From Siphonodentalium dalli (taxonomy: Eukaryota; Mollusca; Scaphopoda; Gadilida; Siphonodentaliidae): 64,000 nucleotides of DNA. Shown here piece by piece: positions 35,901 to 50,900 of the stretch. Position 1 is the first letter of the stretch, and each line of letters starts with the position of its first letter. Location of the stretch: NCBI GenBank assembly GCA_032622095.1, contig CP136066.1, positions 189,586,816 to 189,650,815 of the forward strand, in the 5' to 3' direction. Under the pieces are notes generated by a model. The model saw nothing but the letters and a program-made list of their open reading frames with translations, was not told the origin of the DNA and searched no databases. Made by a program: the position numbers and the translations under genes.

Positions 35901-38900
35901 TTCTAGATTAAATCTTCGTTATACAATTCGTAGTTGTTATTCTATAAATCATTTATGTTTGTTCCAGTGAAACGAGTTAACCCTTTACCCAACAAAACGG
36001 CAAAAACCGGCCAAATAAAGCTTCAACAGCCTAAAATATCTTCGGTCTGTCTCAATAGAACCATACAAATATGGATATCATTGGAACCGGCTCCTTGACC
36101 ACATTGTGATAGTTACAGTTATGCCCTGTGCCAATGCATTCTCTTATATATGCGAGTCGACCATAGGTCGCCTCGCATATATAAGAGAATGCATTGGCCT
36201 AAAAAAAATCTTTTTTTAACACTTTTTACCATTTTTTCTTACATTCTTTAACAATTTTTAATGTGTTAAGCCAATGCATTCTCTTATATATGCGAGGCGA
36301 CCTATGGTCGACTCGCATATAGAAGAGAATGCATTGGCACAGGGCCGTTCTGTTTGGGTAAAGGGTTAAAACATAACGTTTCTCACTAGCTGTACTTGAA
36401 TTTGGTGGAAACATGAAAATAATTATTCAATTTCTTTCACATTAATCAAGTCACTGGGGCAGCATTAAATACCATGTTACAGTGCATTATTTTATATATG
36501 CCCGTCTCACACAGGGAGCCTCGCACATATACGAGAATGCACTGGCTTATTTATATACAGGGTAAATGCAAATATCGTTATGCCGATGTATTCTCTTGTA
36601 TATGCGAGGCTCCCTATAGGAGAATGCATTAGCACATAGGTTTTGCAAAATTTAAGGAAGCTCCAGTTATGGTTTAAGGGTTAAAATTCTAACATTTTCT
36701 TACTTTCAACTATTATTTTTTTTGGAGTCAAATGTCGGAACTTTCCAATAGTATAAGGGTCTTATGTTGGAATTTCCAACAATTGAAAGTATGTGGTACC
36801 AGCTGGAAAATTCCAAGAAGATAATGGGTGCAAATTGAATTTTCGGATTTGTAAATTTCGATCTCTTTCAGGGGGTACACTTGTAAATCACAAGGTGGAC
36901 ACCCAAAGCGGAAACCATGGTATATAACCACCTCAGTGTACAATACTTGTACGTATATATGGGGAGACTTACCATGTCCACAAATAAGCTGCAAGAGAAT
37001 GTTGATGATTTGGTATCCTGTGGATGAAGAAATTAAAATGGTTGTAAAAAAAACATACAAGGAATACAAGCTCTGAACAAATTATGCATGTCGAAAAAGG
37101 GGGTTAACTCCACTAAAAAAAAGTTGGACAAATTTCATAATCGCAGGTGCACATGTTCCCATGATATGAAACATATATGCCAAGTTAAAAAAAATATTGA
37201 CCAGAAAATGTAGGAATGTACATAATTGCGTCCACGCCAACTACTACAGTCAGGGCTGCGGGATGCAAAATTTACCCAAATTCACCCCATAGTGTCAAAT
37301 CAGTACAATTGTGCATTGTGGGTAGCACATCACTAATTTAAAACAGGGATTTCCAAATTAATAAATGTGAATAAATGGTGGTGATGCCCCTATACGTGTG
37401 AGTGGAATTGCATAGTTTTCTGAAAAATAACAGCAACAGCCAATCCAATTATATCTATTACATATCACGCTATCACGACGGACGACCGTTGATGTGCAAG
37501 TTTGGTCCAAATGTCTAATTTTCTTGCTGGCTGCAAAACTTATTCTCCCAGACACCAATAAATCTCTGTAATGCTTTATTCTCTCATCCAAGTTAATCTC
37601 ATCTCACCCATGCAGACACCACAACTCTTACTGGAGCTGCATTGTCACATTATTGTGGTGTGGACAGTAAAGTATAAGGTATATTGTAGGGTGACAGAAT
37701 GCTTTCAAATCACACAATACTTAACTCATTCATGAAGGGAGCTGCGCTGGTGCAGCATTAAATATCATGTGCCAGTGCTATATCCTATATATGCAAGTTT
37801 TCCATTGGGAGTCTCGCATATATAAGAGAATGCACTGGCTTACAATGTTAATGGAAATAGTATTAGGTCAATGCATTCTCTTATATATGCGAGGCTGCCT
37901 ATGGGAGACTCGCATATATAAGAGAAAGCATTGGCACAGGGTTTTCACAACTGTTCAGGAAGAGCCGGTCATGGAACGGTTAATACAAAATATGTGCAAA
38001 ATGGTATACTGTGCAGCCCGTGCACACCATCAAATCGCCCCATAAGGTATTATATCATAGAAGGTTCATCTTGCAATGTAGCTGGTATAAGATGGACAGA
38101 CATATTCCAATAATTAATGATTATGCCCATGTTAAGGATAACGGCTCAGCATCGATTTGAAGTGCAGTAGCCTCTCCCAAGACGCCAAAAATGCTGGAAA
38201 TTGTGTTCTGCTATGACATGCATATATTTATCTTCAAATAATTGTTCTTTCATATCTTCACTTGCAAAATATGATCTTTTTGTTATCGTGAGCAATACAT
38301 AGTTCATGAATGACTTACCAATCCAGTGATGGATCTGAGCTTGATACCTATGGTCACGTCGACTGTATTTGATGGTCTTGACAATGCCGAGTACCCTGTC
38401 CTTTCAGCTAAACTAATATTTTTTCGTGCCACGTTGTCGGAATCTTGTGGGGTTTTTGCATGTACACCACAACACATCACTGATAAAAGAAAATAATAGT
38501 CAGGTTCAGCCACACGTACCTATAACTTGTAACGTGTGTTGTCGTTGTCAACGACAGTCACTTGACTCGCATGACCATTCCGCCTACACGTATACGGTCA
38601 ACCCGTTCAGAAGTTTTGTGTCAAACAATATGTCAAACTCCCACAGACAGAAGAATAAAATATAAATAAATTATAGTATTCTAGAATGGTAAGATGTGTT
38701 ACAACTTGTGTCCAAAATGCCTTACTTGGACAAAGGTTGCCTTCACCTTCCTGTAAATGTATACCTACCACTTACATGGAGTGTCTTGCTGTGAGTGCTG
38801 TTTCAGGTTTCAGCATGGTTCTTTATTGTGGGTAGCTTCTCTTTGGATGCTTCACCTACAGATGGGGGGCTGCGGTTGTTGGGGGGGGGGGGGGGTCTCA

Positions 38901-41900
38901 GTGCGGCGTCCCATTCGGAGGACTGAGATGGGAATGGGAAGTTTTGTGTCAAAAGTGTAGCATTGCGAAACTTGCAGCAAATGTGGACTCTTATAATTAC
39001 AGAATGAGCGATCGGCGCTATGCAGGAGAGAGGAGAGTGGATGGGCGCGAAGCACCCGGGATGGTCGAAAAGATCGAGTGATCTTTTCCTTCACCCCACG
39101 ATTTGTTGATTTGAGGATATCTGAATATAGAAAATCGCCATGTCAGAACGCGGCAAAATTTGTATTGAATATTGTATGGGAAGAGCGCACGAGCTTTAAT
39201 ATGGAGTGTGCGGTGCACTATAGGTGTTCCTTTAAGTTGGATGTTTGTGTAGTTGCTGTAGTTGCTGAGCGAATCGTGTGGTGCGCTGAAATGAGGAACG
39301 GGGCCCTTGTTATAAGGTTAAAATGGCATAGAAACACGAGTTCTGTACCCCCCCCCCAAATCATACATTTTGCCGCTGTGCAGGAAATGTGTCTGCGTTA
39401 ACATATACCGTTTCAATGAAGCCACTCAAGCATGTCGGTGGCGATCGCACTATGAAAACTTGTCTCTCACCAGATTATTGTTTACACATTCTCTACAAGT
39501 TGGGCCGATATCTCAAAACATGTAGCTTTGGCGCTATAAAATCACATGACTTTCTTCGCCAAGCGTATGTCCATAGCAATACCATAGCAACACACGTTAC
39601 AAGTTAGACGTACGTGTGGCTGAACCTGGCTAATATCTCAGAGATAATGTGTACTTCATTGTAATCTATGCGTATGGTATTTGGTCTAATTAAACCTTTC
39701 AGAAACCACACCATGTTGCTATGGTAACACCACTTTCAGACAAAAACCCGCATATTTATTTAATTTAAATAATTTCGGCCATATTTGTGAACTGAAATAG
39801 TCACCAGATGAGAACAAAATCTAAACTTAGGGGTTGTCATATCCAACAGTTGGAAGAACCCGTTGTAAACTCGAACCTAACATGGGGGTGTCAATAGAAG
39901 TTACTGGAAGGGGGTGCATTCGGAAACTATAGGTGAACACCCCCAACAGGGACCATCTAGCCACGTCTCTGCTAACTCATGATTTACACTGATTTAATTT
40001 TCCCAATCGTCGTTCAGTTCCGGGCCTATAATGTCAAATAACACAGAATAGCCTATATTATTAATATGACACACAAACAAACATTCACGTTTTCACCCTT
40101 GCACATGCAACCCCACACTAAAGATGATCCATGTGCCAGCCTGTCCGAATGATACTTGGGATATATTCAAGCAGAAACGGTCAACATGTGAAGTATATCA
40201 TTGGCATCTTTGACATCCCAGATCTGGTTTGGCGACATCTCGATCTGCGGCTTTGATACCCGAAATTATAGTGGGTACCCATACGTCGACGCAGATAGTA
40301 TTTTTGCGAACCGCTCTGTATGCTAGACAATTTTATGGTTAATTAAACATATATTTTCTATTGATGCACGCATTATCCGATAATTATGTTTCAAACGAAC
40401 TACATAACGTCAAAAAGTGTCTACTATTTATGGTAAAATCAGAAATAAGCCGGAATTTCTATTAAATTTATGGGGGTGAGAGAAAGCTATGGTCGCTATC
40501 CCATTGAGGGAACATTCCGATTTGCGAAATTATGTTTTGAATAGTGGATATCACCATTTAACTGGGAGATATATAGCTTCATCTGAGGGAAGATATGTTC
40601 ATTTATAAAAACCGCATGGTCTGGTTTGATGATACCCTCGGGTTTTGGCGATACCACGTACACAGGGGTGATATTGTTGCCATGCAAACACCATTTTTGA
40701 GATAACTAAGCCCTTAAGAAGCTTGTCAAAATTGGTTTCCAATATCTCCAGTTTTAGGCTTTAAGAAAAAAATATGTTGACCAAAATCCCCCAAACATTT
40801 TACTAATGACATGCTACTATTACCTCAACATTATGACATAAATGAAGCTCCCTCTCATATAAAGCCATGCTAATAATCTGTTTGGCGATTAAATGAATCT
40901 CCCTCTCATATAAAGCCAGGCTAATAATCTGTTTAGCGATTAAATGAAGCGCCCTCTCATATAAAGCCAGGCTAATAATCTGTTTAGCGATTAAATGAAG
41001 CTCCCTCTCATATAAAGCCATGCTAATAATCTGTTTGGCGATGAAGCTCCCTCTCATATAAAGCCATGCTAATAATCTGTTTGGCGATTAAATGAAGCTC
41101 CCTCTCATATAAAGCCATGCTAATAATCTGTTTGGCGATTAAATGAAGCTCCCTATCATATAAAGCCATGCTAATAATCTGTTAGGCGATGAAGCTTCCT
41201 CTCATATAAAGCCATGCTAATAATCTGTTTGGATGCTACTATTACCTCAACATTATGACATAAATGAAGCCCCCTCTCATATAAAGCCATGCTAATAATC
41301 TGTTTGGCGATTAAATGAAGCTCCCTCCCATATAAAGCCATGCTAATAATCTGTTTGACGATGAAGCTCCCTCTCATATAAAGCCATGCTAATAATCTGT
41401 TTGGCGATTAAATGAAGCTCCCTCTCATATAAAGCCATGCTAATAATCTGTTTGGCGATGAAGCTCCCTCTCATATAAAGCCATGCTAATAATCTGTTTG
41501 GCGATGAAGCTCCCTCTCATATAAAGCCATGCTAATAATCTGTTTGGCGATTAAATGAAGCTCCCTCTCATATAAAGCCATGCTAATAATCTGTTTGGCG
41601 ATGAAGCTCCCTCTCATATAAAGCCATGCTAATAATCTGTTTGGCGATTAAATGAAGCTTCCTCTCATATAAAGCCATGCTAATAATCTGTTTGGCGATG
41701 AAGCTCCCTCTCATATAAAGCCATGCTAATAATCTGTTTGGCGATTAAATGAAGCTCCCTCTCATATAAAGCCATGCTAATAATCTGTTTGGCGATGAAG
41801 CTCCCTCTCATATAAAGCCATGCTAATAATCTGTTTGCCGATTAAATGAAGCTCCCTCTCATATAAAGCCATGCTAATAATCTGTTTGGCGACGAAGCTC

Positions 41901-44900
41901 CCTCTCATATAAAGCCATGCTAATAATCTGTTTGGCGATGAACCTGCCTCTCATATAAAGCCATGCTAATAATCTGTTTGGCGATGAACCTCCCTCTCAT
42001 ATAAAGCCATGCTAATAATCTGTTTGGCGATTAAATGAAGCTTCCTCTCATATAAAGCCATGCTAATAATCTGTTTGGCGATGAAGCTCCCTCTCATATA
42101 AAGCCATGCTAATAATCTGTTTGGCGATTAAATGAAGCTTCCTCTCATATAAAGCCATGCTAATAATCTGTTTGGCGATGAAGCTCCCTCTCATATAAAG
42201 CCATGCTAATAATCTGTTTGGCGATTAAATGAAGCTTCCTCTCATATAAAGCCATGCTAATAATCTGTTTGGCGATGAAGCTCCCTCTCATATAAAGCCA
42301 TGCTAATAATCTGTTTGGCGATTAAATGAAGCTCCCTCTCATATAAAGCCATGCTAATAATCTGTTTGGCGATTAAATGAAGCTCCCTCTCATATAAAGC
42401 CATGCTAATAATCTGTTTGGCGATGAATCTCCCTCTCATATAAAGCCATGCTAATAATCTGTTTGGCGATGAAGCTCCCTCTCATATAAAGCCATGCTAA
42501 TAATCTGTTTGGCGATTAAATGAAGCTCCCTCTCATATAAAGCCATGCTAATAATCTGTTTGGCGACGAAGCTCCCTCTCATATAAAGCCATGCTAATAA
42601 TCTGTTTGGCGATGAAGCTCCCTCTCATATAAAGCCATGCTAATAATCTGTTTGGCGATGAAGCTCCCTCTCATATAAAGCCATGCTAATAATCTGTTTG
42701 GCGATGAAGCTCCCTCTCATATAAAGCCATGCTAATAATCTGTTTGGCGATCCTCTCATATAAAGCCATGCTAATAATCTGTTTGGCGATGAAGCTCCCT
42801 CTCATATAAAGCCATGCTAATAATCTGTCTGGCGATGAAGCTCCATCTCATATAAAGCCATGCTAATAATCTGTCTGGCGATGAAGCTCCATCTCATATA
42901 AAGCCATGCTAATAATCTGTTTGGCGATGAAGCTCCCTCTCATATAAAGCCATGCTAATAATCTGTCTGGCGATGAAGCTCCATCTCATATAAAGCCATG
43001 CTAATAATCTGTCTGGCGATGAAGCTCCATCTCATATAAAGCCATGCTAATAATATGTCTGGCGATGAAGCTCCATCTCATATAAAGCCATGCTAATAAT
43101 CTGTTTGGCGATTAAATGAAGCTCCCTCTCATATAAAGCCATGCTAATAATCTGTTTGGCGATGAAGCTCCCTCTCATATAAAGCCATGCTAATAATCTG
43201 TTTGGCGATGAAGCTCCCTCTCATATAAAGCCATGCTAATAATCTGTTTGGCGATGAAGCTCCCTCTCATATAAAGCCATGCTAATAATCTGTTTGGATG
43301 CTACTATTACCTCAACATTATGACATAAATGAAGCTTCCTCTCATATAAAGCCATGCTAATAATCTGTTTGGCGATGAAGCTCCCTCTCATATAAAGCCA
43401 TGCTAATAATCTGTCTGACGATGAAGCTCCCTCTCATATAAAGCCATGCTAATAATCTGTTTGGATGCTACTATTACCTCAACATTATGACATAAATGAA
43501 GCCCCCTCTCATATAAAGCCATGCTAATAATCTGTTTGGCGATTAAATGAAGCTCCCTCCCATATAAAGCCATGCTAATAATCTGTTTGACGATGAAGCT
43601 CCCTCTCATATAAAGCCATGCTAATAATCTGTTTGGCGATTAAATGAAGCTCCCTCTCATATAAATCCATGCTAATAATCTGTTTGGCGATTAAATGAAG
43701 CTCCCTCTCATATAAAGCCATGCTAATAATCTGTTTGGCGATGAAGCTCCCTCTCATATAAAGCCATGCTAATAATCTGTCTGACGATGAAGCTCCCTCT
43801 CGTATAAAGCCATGCTAATAATCTGTTTGGCGATGAAGCTCCCTCTCATATAAAGCCATGCTAATAATCTGTTTGGCGATGAAGCTCCCTCTCATATAAA
43901 GCCATGCTAATAATCTGTTTGGCGATTAAATGAAGCTCCCTCTCATATAAAGCCATGCTAATAATCTGTTTGGCGATGAAGCTCCCTCTCATATAAAGCC
44001 ATGCTAATAATCTGTCTGACGATGAAGCTCCCTCTCATATAAAGCCATGCTAATAATCTGTTTGGATGCTACTATTACCTCAACATTATGACATAAATGA
44101 AGCCCCCTCTCATATAAAGCCATGCTAATAATCTGTTTGGCGATTAAATGAAGCTCCCTCCCATATAAAGCCATGCTAATAATCTGTTTGACGATGAAGC
44201 TCCCTCTCATATAAAGCCATGCTAATAATCTGTTTGGCGATTAAATGAAGCTCCCTCTCATATAAAGCCATGCTAATAATCTGTTTGGCGATGAAGCTCC
44301 CTCTCATATAAAGCCATGCTAATAATCTGTTTGGCGATGAAGCTCCCTCTCATATAAAGCCATGCTAATAATCTGTTTGGATGCTACTATTACCTCAACA
44401 TTATGACATAAATGAAGCTCCCTCCCATATAAAGCCATGCTAATAATCTGTTTGGCGATTAAATGAAGCTCCCTCTCATATAAAGCCATGCTACTAATCT
44501 GTTTGGCGATTAAATGAAGCTCCCTCTCATATAAAGCCATGCTAATAATCTGTTTGGCGATTAAATGAAGCTCCCTCTCATATAAAGCCATGCTAATAAT
44601 CTGTTTGGCGATGAAGCTCCCTCTCATAAAAAGCCATGCTAATAATCTGTTTGGCGATTAAATGAAGCTCCCTCTCATATAAAGCCATGCTACTAATCTG
44701 TTTGGTGATTAAATGAAGCTCCCTCTCATATAAAGCCATGCTAATAATCTGTTTGGCGATGAAGCTCCCTCTCATATAAAGCCATGCTAATAATCTGTTT
44801 GGCGATGAAGCTCCCTCTCATATAAAGCCATGCTAATAATCTGTTTGGCGATGAAGCTCCCTCTCATATAAAGCCATGCTAATAATCTGTCTGACGATGA

Positions 44901-47900
44901 AGCTCCCTCTCATATAAAGCCATGCTAATAATCCGTTTGGCGATTAAATGAAGCTCCCTCTCATATAAAGCCATGCTAATAATCTGTTTGGCGATGAAGC
45001 TCCCTCTCATATAAAGCCATGCTAATAATCTGTTTGGCGATGAAGCTCCCTCTCATATAAAGCCCTGCTAATAATCTGTTTGGCGATGAAGCTCCCTCTC
45101 ATATAAAGCCATGCTAATAATCTGTTTGGCGATGAAGCTCCCTCTCATATAAAGCCATGCTAATAATCTGTTTGGCGATTAAATGAAGCTCCCTCTCATA
45201 TAAAGCCATGCTAATAATCTGTTTGGCGATGAAGCTCCCTCTCATATAAAGCCATGCTAATAATCTGTTTGGCGATTAAATGAAGCTCCCTCTCATATAA
45301 AGCCATGCTAATAATCTGTTTGGCGATGAAGCTCCCTCTCATATAAAGCCATGCTAATAATCTGTTTGGCGATGAAGCTCCCTCTCATATAAAGCCATGC
45401 TAATAATCTGTTAGGCGATGAAGCTCCCTCTCATATAAAGCCATGCTAATAATCTGTTTGGCGATTAAATGAAGCTCCCTCTCATATAAAGCCATGCTAA
45501 TAATATGTTTGGCGATGAAGCTCCCTCTCATATAAAGCCATGCTAATAATCTGTTTGGCGATGAAGCTCCCTCTCATATAAAGCCATGCTAATAATCTGT
45601 TTGGCGATTAAATGAAGCTCCCTCTCATATAAAGCCATGCTAATAATCTGTTTGGCGATGAAGCTCCCTCTCATATAAAGCCATGCTAATAATCTGTTTG
45701 GCGATTAAATGAAGCTCCCTCTCATATAAAGCCATGCTAATAATCTGTTTGGCGATGAAGCTCCCTCTCATATAAAGCCATGCTAATAATCTGTTTGGCG
45801 ATGAAGCTCCCTCTCATATAAAGCCATGCTAATAATCTGTTTGGCGACGAAGCTCCCTCTCATATAAAGCCATGCTACTAATCTGTTTGGCGATGAATCT
45901 CCCTCTCATATAAAGCCATGCTAATAATCTGTTTGGCGATGAAGCTCCCTCTCATATAAAGCCATGCTAATAATCTGTTTGGCGATGAAGCTCCCTCTCA
46001 TATAAAGCCATGCTAATAATCTGTTTGGCGATGAAGCTCCCTCTCATATAAAGCCATGCTAATAATCTGTTTGGCGATGAAGCTCCCTCTCATATAAAGC
46101 CATGCTAATAATCTGTCTGACGATGAAGCTCCCTCTCATATAAAGCCATGCTAATAATCTGTTTGGCGATGAAGCTCCCTCTCATATAAAGCCATGCTAA
46201 TAATCTGTTAGGCGATGAAGCTCCCCCTCATATAAAGCCATGCTAATAATCTGTTTGGCGATTAAATGAAGCTCCCTCTCATATAAAGCCATGCTAATAA
46301 TCTGTTTGGCGATGAAGCTCCCTCTCATATAAAGCCATGCTAATAATCTGTTTGGCGAATTGATCATATTGTTAGATTATTAATTATTCTAGAAGTTCTA
46401 AACAAGCAAAAAATAATTTGTTTAACTCTCGAATGTTTCAAAATTCGTTTGGTCTTATCTTAACCCTTTACCCAACAGAACGGCCCTGTACCAATGCATA
46501 CTCTTATATATGCGAGTCGACCATAGGTCTCCTCGCATATATAAGAGAATGCATTGGCTTAACACATATTGAAAATGATAAAATTGTCAAAGAATGTATA
46601 AAAATATTATAAAAATTGTTAAAAAATGTAAGAAAAAATTATAAAATTGTTAAAGAACGTATGAAAAAATGGTAAAAAGTGTTTTTAGGCCAATGCATTC
46701 TCTTATATATGCGAGGCGACCTATGGTCGACTCGCATATATAAGAGAATGCATTGGCTTAGGGCATAAGTGTAAACATCACAATGTGGTCAATGAACCGG
46801 TTCCAATGATATCCATATTTGTATGGTGTTATTGAGACAGACCGAAGATATTTTAGGCTGTTGAAGCTTAATTTGGGCGTTTTTGGCCGGTGTGTTGGGT
46901 AAAGGGTTAACCCGTTTATGCTGAATATAAATCTCCAATTCAGTCAAAATAGTATACATTGAAACGGTCTATTATTCAATTAGAGCGATGTTCATGTAAC
47001 AAAAGCAGAAAAAACAGATAATACATTGCAAGGGCAGAATGATTTATTCATTGGTGGGAAATGTTCAGATAATAAGTTAAACAAAAACGAACAGTGAACT
47101 TATTATCTGAACATTCCCAAGGGTAACTACTCATCAGCGAGTATTTATTATAGAAAGGGTTATAAGCGTTCTAAATGCAATTGAGATGGTGTGTGACATT
47201 CAACTGAATTTGATGGAAAGATCCTCAGAAATGCTTTTATTCAAAATTTATTCAGTTCTTGTCTTGGTTCATGAAAAACGTGGATCTATGTCGCGAGGGT
47301 ACGATCACACACCGGCAAATTTGCCTGGCATTTTTCAGACAATTATACACAGAAGTTTGCACGGGATACTATACCTTACTCCTATGTAAATTCGCGCATT
47401 ATGTTTCGCTCAATTTGCGCACTTTGTGCTGTGCGAATTCAAAACTCGCTAAATAATTTCGTAAAAGTTTTGTATCTGATTACAGTTAACAGTTCTTAAT
47501 CGTTATATTGAATAACATCACGACGATAATGTACATCCAGTAGAACAGAATGCATAATTATTTGTTTTGAAGATGGGTGTTATGCATGCTTCAATTAAAG
47601 ACACGGTTGGCCTTGGCGGTGGATATCCTGTGAAAATATCTCCACCCGTCAAAAACCGCCACAAACAGAAAGAACATCAAAATGTAGATATACTTTGTCC
47701 GTATACAAATAAGAAAAATCGCATAAACAGTATGTTAAGGTCATATGTTTGACCATTGTTATGTAAACAAAGGCATAAAAAGTTACTTTTCTGGTGTTTG
47801 TTTATATTATGATGGTAAACATAAAGAGCGTTCTTTGTTGGTGAATACCTGATATGGAACTAATAAAGAGCGTTTATGCCATTTTTGTGTGATTAGCCAG

Positions 47901-50900
47901 TAGCATTGTGCTGTCTTCTGTAACACAATCAGGCTCTTGCTTAGGTAAAATATAGTAGGTCTTTATGATAGCATGCTGTTTACGCGATGGTCATGGTATG
48001 TATGAACGGAACTGTATGCGTTTTAATGTTTTTCTGTTTACGGTGTTTGGAACAAATATGAATTAAGGCCTCACGTGCGTTTAATAATTTTGATATCTAA
48101 ATAGTTAATGAACTTAAAAGAAGTAAAACCACAACCGCGTATAGGCTGCTGAGTTGAGAAAAATCAACACTTTTATGCTTGTGTTTTAAATAGTAACTGT
48201 TGGTGGAACTTGGTGCATAATTAATTAATACTGTTGTGGATATGGAGGTGTGCTGTTGTGCACATTAAGGTCGGAATTAGTGCAATTAATTGCAAGTCTT
48301 ATAATCATTGAAACTTCGATGATTCTACCATGATTTATCTGTTTGCATGCGAATGATAGTGTTGAGATAACTGTAGTTTGTCCGAATATAAATATAAGTG
48401 TCTATCGTGATTATATCATGATTTATCTCTTTGCATGCGAATGATGGTGTTGAGATACATGTAGGTTTCCCGAATGCAAATATAATTGTCTATTCAGTGC
48501 AATGATGGATGTAACTCATTATAGTTCATACACTCGCAAATTGCCAGGTATTCTGTTGCATGCATGCATGCATTTCGGTATAGAACGCTACAATGAACCA
48601 GAAACCGAATGGAAACATTAAAAAATGGATCTCTACGACAGCTAACTACATTAGTAGGCAACCATGGCGCCTACCACTGGCTATGTATGACCTGATAACC
48701 CCATTATTAAGATCAAAATATTCCATGTGGGGGCTCCCGGTGACATGTCAGTATACGTATCTATTAATTGGGGAACGACGTGTTAGCATAACATAGTGCA
48801 ACCACTGTCTGGGGTAAAAGTCTCTCTAAATGTGAAACAGAATCATCAACGAATGTGTACCTTTGTGGGTGACTCACAATGGGAGAATGCACTGAATATG
48901 GGAGAATACACTGGCACAGGATCTGTAATGCTAAAGGGTCAATTGGTGTTGACATCAATTTAAGCCTATATGCTTAAATTGATGTCAACACCAATTGACC
49001 CTTTAACATTACAGATCCTGTGTCAGTGTATTCTCCCATATTCAGTGCATTCTCCCATTGTGAGTCACCCATAGGGAGCCTCGCATATATACATGTATAT
49101 ATAAGATAATTCACTGGCTTACATAAGGTTAAGATACATATTGTTAGGCCAATGCATGTTCTTATATATGCAAGGATCCCTATGCACGGTGCCTGCATCT
49201 CTCGATATATATTATTAGGTATATATAATATAATTGTCGGTTCCAAACAACTTAACATGACACGTCTGATCCAAAAAGATAATTATCAGGAGTCGGCAGT
49301 TAAATATATCAATTTTTGCACACCATAAGACATACATTAATAATCTATGCACAATACCAGCGACATGCTTATCGGCAAGACACACATACATACTATTCGT
49401 TGAAGGGTTGACAAGAAGACGGCCTTAAACAAAGGCCATGTCAATCCTGGTAGGATGCCAATATCTATATATACATATCCATGTTTGTAACATTATTTAA
49501 TCTAAATAGCATTCTGATCAATAAACTATCTATCTATCTATCTATCACGGGGGACTCGGATATATAAGAGAATGCATTGGTACAGGGTTTTTGCAAAATT
49601 TCAAGAAGCTACAGTCATAGGAGGGTGTAAAACATGCAGAGGACGGAGGATGGAGGATTGAGGACAGAGGACATGTCTCCTTCGATCCCGCTTTCCAATG
49701 ATCCTTTTCAAGAGAATCAAATGACTGTATAATGGTGTCAAAAAAGATCACCAAAACATTTTCTGTTTTAGTGAATTTCGCATGACATGAGGACAGTGGT
49801 GGAAGGGGTAAACAATAAACAACAAACAAGTCAAAAGGAACCATATCACCTTAATGCAAGTGGTACGAAGTTGAACTTTACTATTTTCTCACACGCGGAC
49901 TCTGCAAAACGGTTTTTGGACAGTCCGAAACTACAACTATCAATTAGTAATAATAATATGTCGTAGTGTGTCGCACATATACCCACCTAAAATTTCTTTA
50001 AAAAAATGTAATTTAATAAAGAATTAAAAAGGGTTAAAATAAAAATATAACCGTTGCAAGCGTAATTTCGTTGTCGTCAATCAGCATAGAATTACAATCA
50101 ATGTTTCTCCCACATTTTCCTATATTCTGATTGGACAATTTCTAACAACGCCTTATTTACTTGCAAGCTCCATGCATAGTTCAACCCCACACGCAGGACT
50201 TACCGCTGCCCGCACCTACATGTAATGTGAAGAAATGTCACATTTATTTATTTGAGAGTTTGGTAGGTTACAATTCATTCTGCATTATTCTGAGAAACTG
50301 AACTGTCCATTTTCATTTGAAAATTGTATAGATCAAGTCAGAATGAATTGTAACTGACAAAACACTTCAATAAACAATGTTAGATTTTATTAACAAAATA
50401 CACATGCCGGCAGCGTTCAGACACAGCGTAGCGAGGGGACTGAAATCTGTTTTGCAGCTTGAGTTACTTGTTGCTTGTATTTCTCGATAAATATGTAAAT
50501 GGCAGAGTAACCGGCGCATGAATTCTGGAAAGGTTAACATTACTTTTGTGCGAGTCGATTGTCCCCGGGCGAATTTATGGTGTGTCATTTGTTACCGATC
50601 CTTTACCCTTTACCCAACAAAACGGCCAAAAACGCCCAAATAAAGCTTCAACGGCCTAAAATATCTTCGGTCTGTCTCAATAACAACATACACATATGGA
50701 TATCATTGGAACCGGTTCATTGACCACATTGTGATGGTTACAGTTATGCCCTGTGCCAATGCATTCTCTTATATATGCGAGTCGACCATAGGTCGCCTCG
50801 CATATATAAGAGAATGCATTGGCCTAAAAAAAAAAATTGTTAACACTTTATACCATTTTTTCTTACATTCTTTAACAATTTTCTAATTTTGTCTTACATT

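Noticed and set aside
40811-46358. Regular repeat spacing reminiscent of a CRISPR array, and minus-strand ORFs reading MALYERELHLIAKQIIS
   Set aside because: There are no unique spacers between repeats, units follow each other directly, and the host is an intron-bearing animal gene. The ORFs exist only because 51 is a multiple of three and break at 46-bp units.
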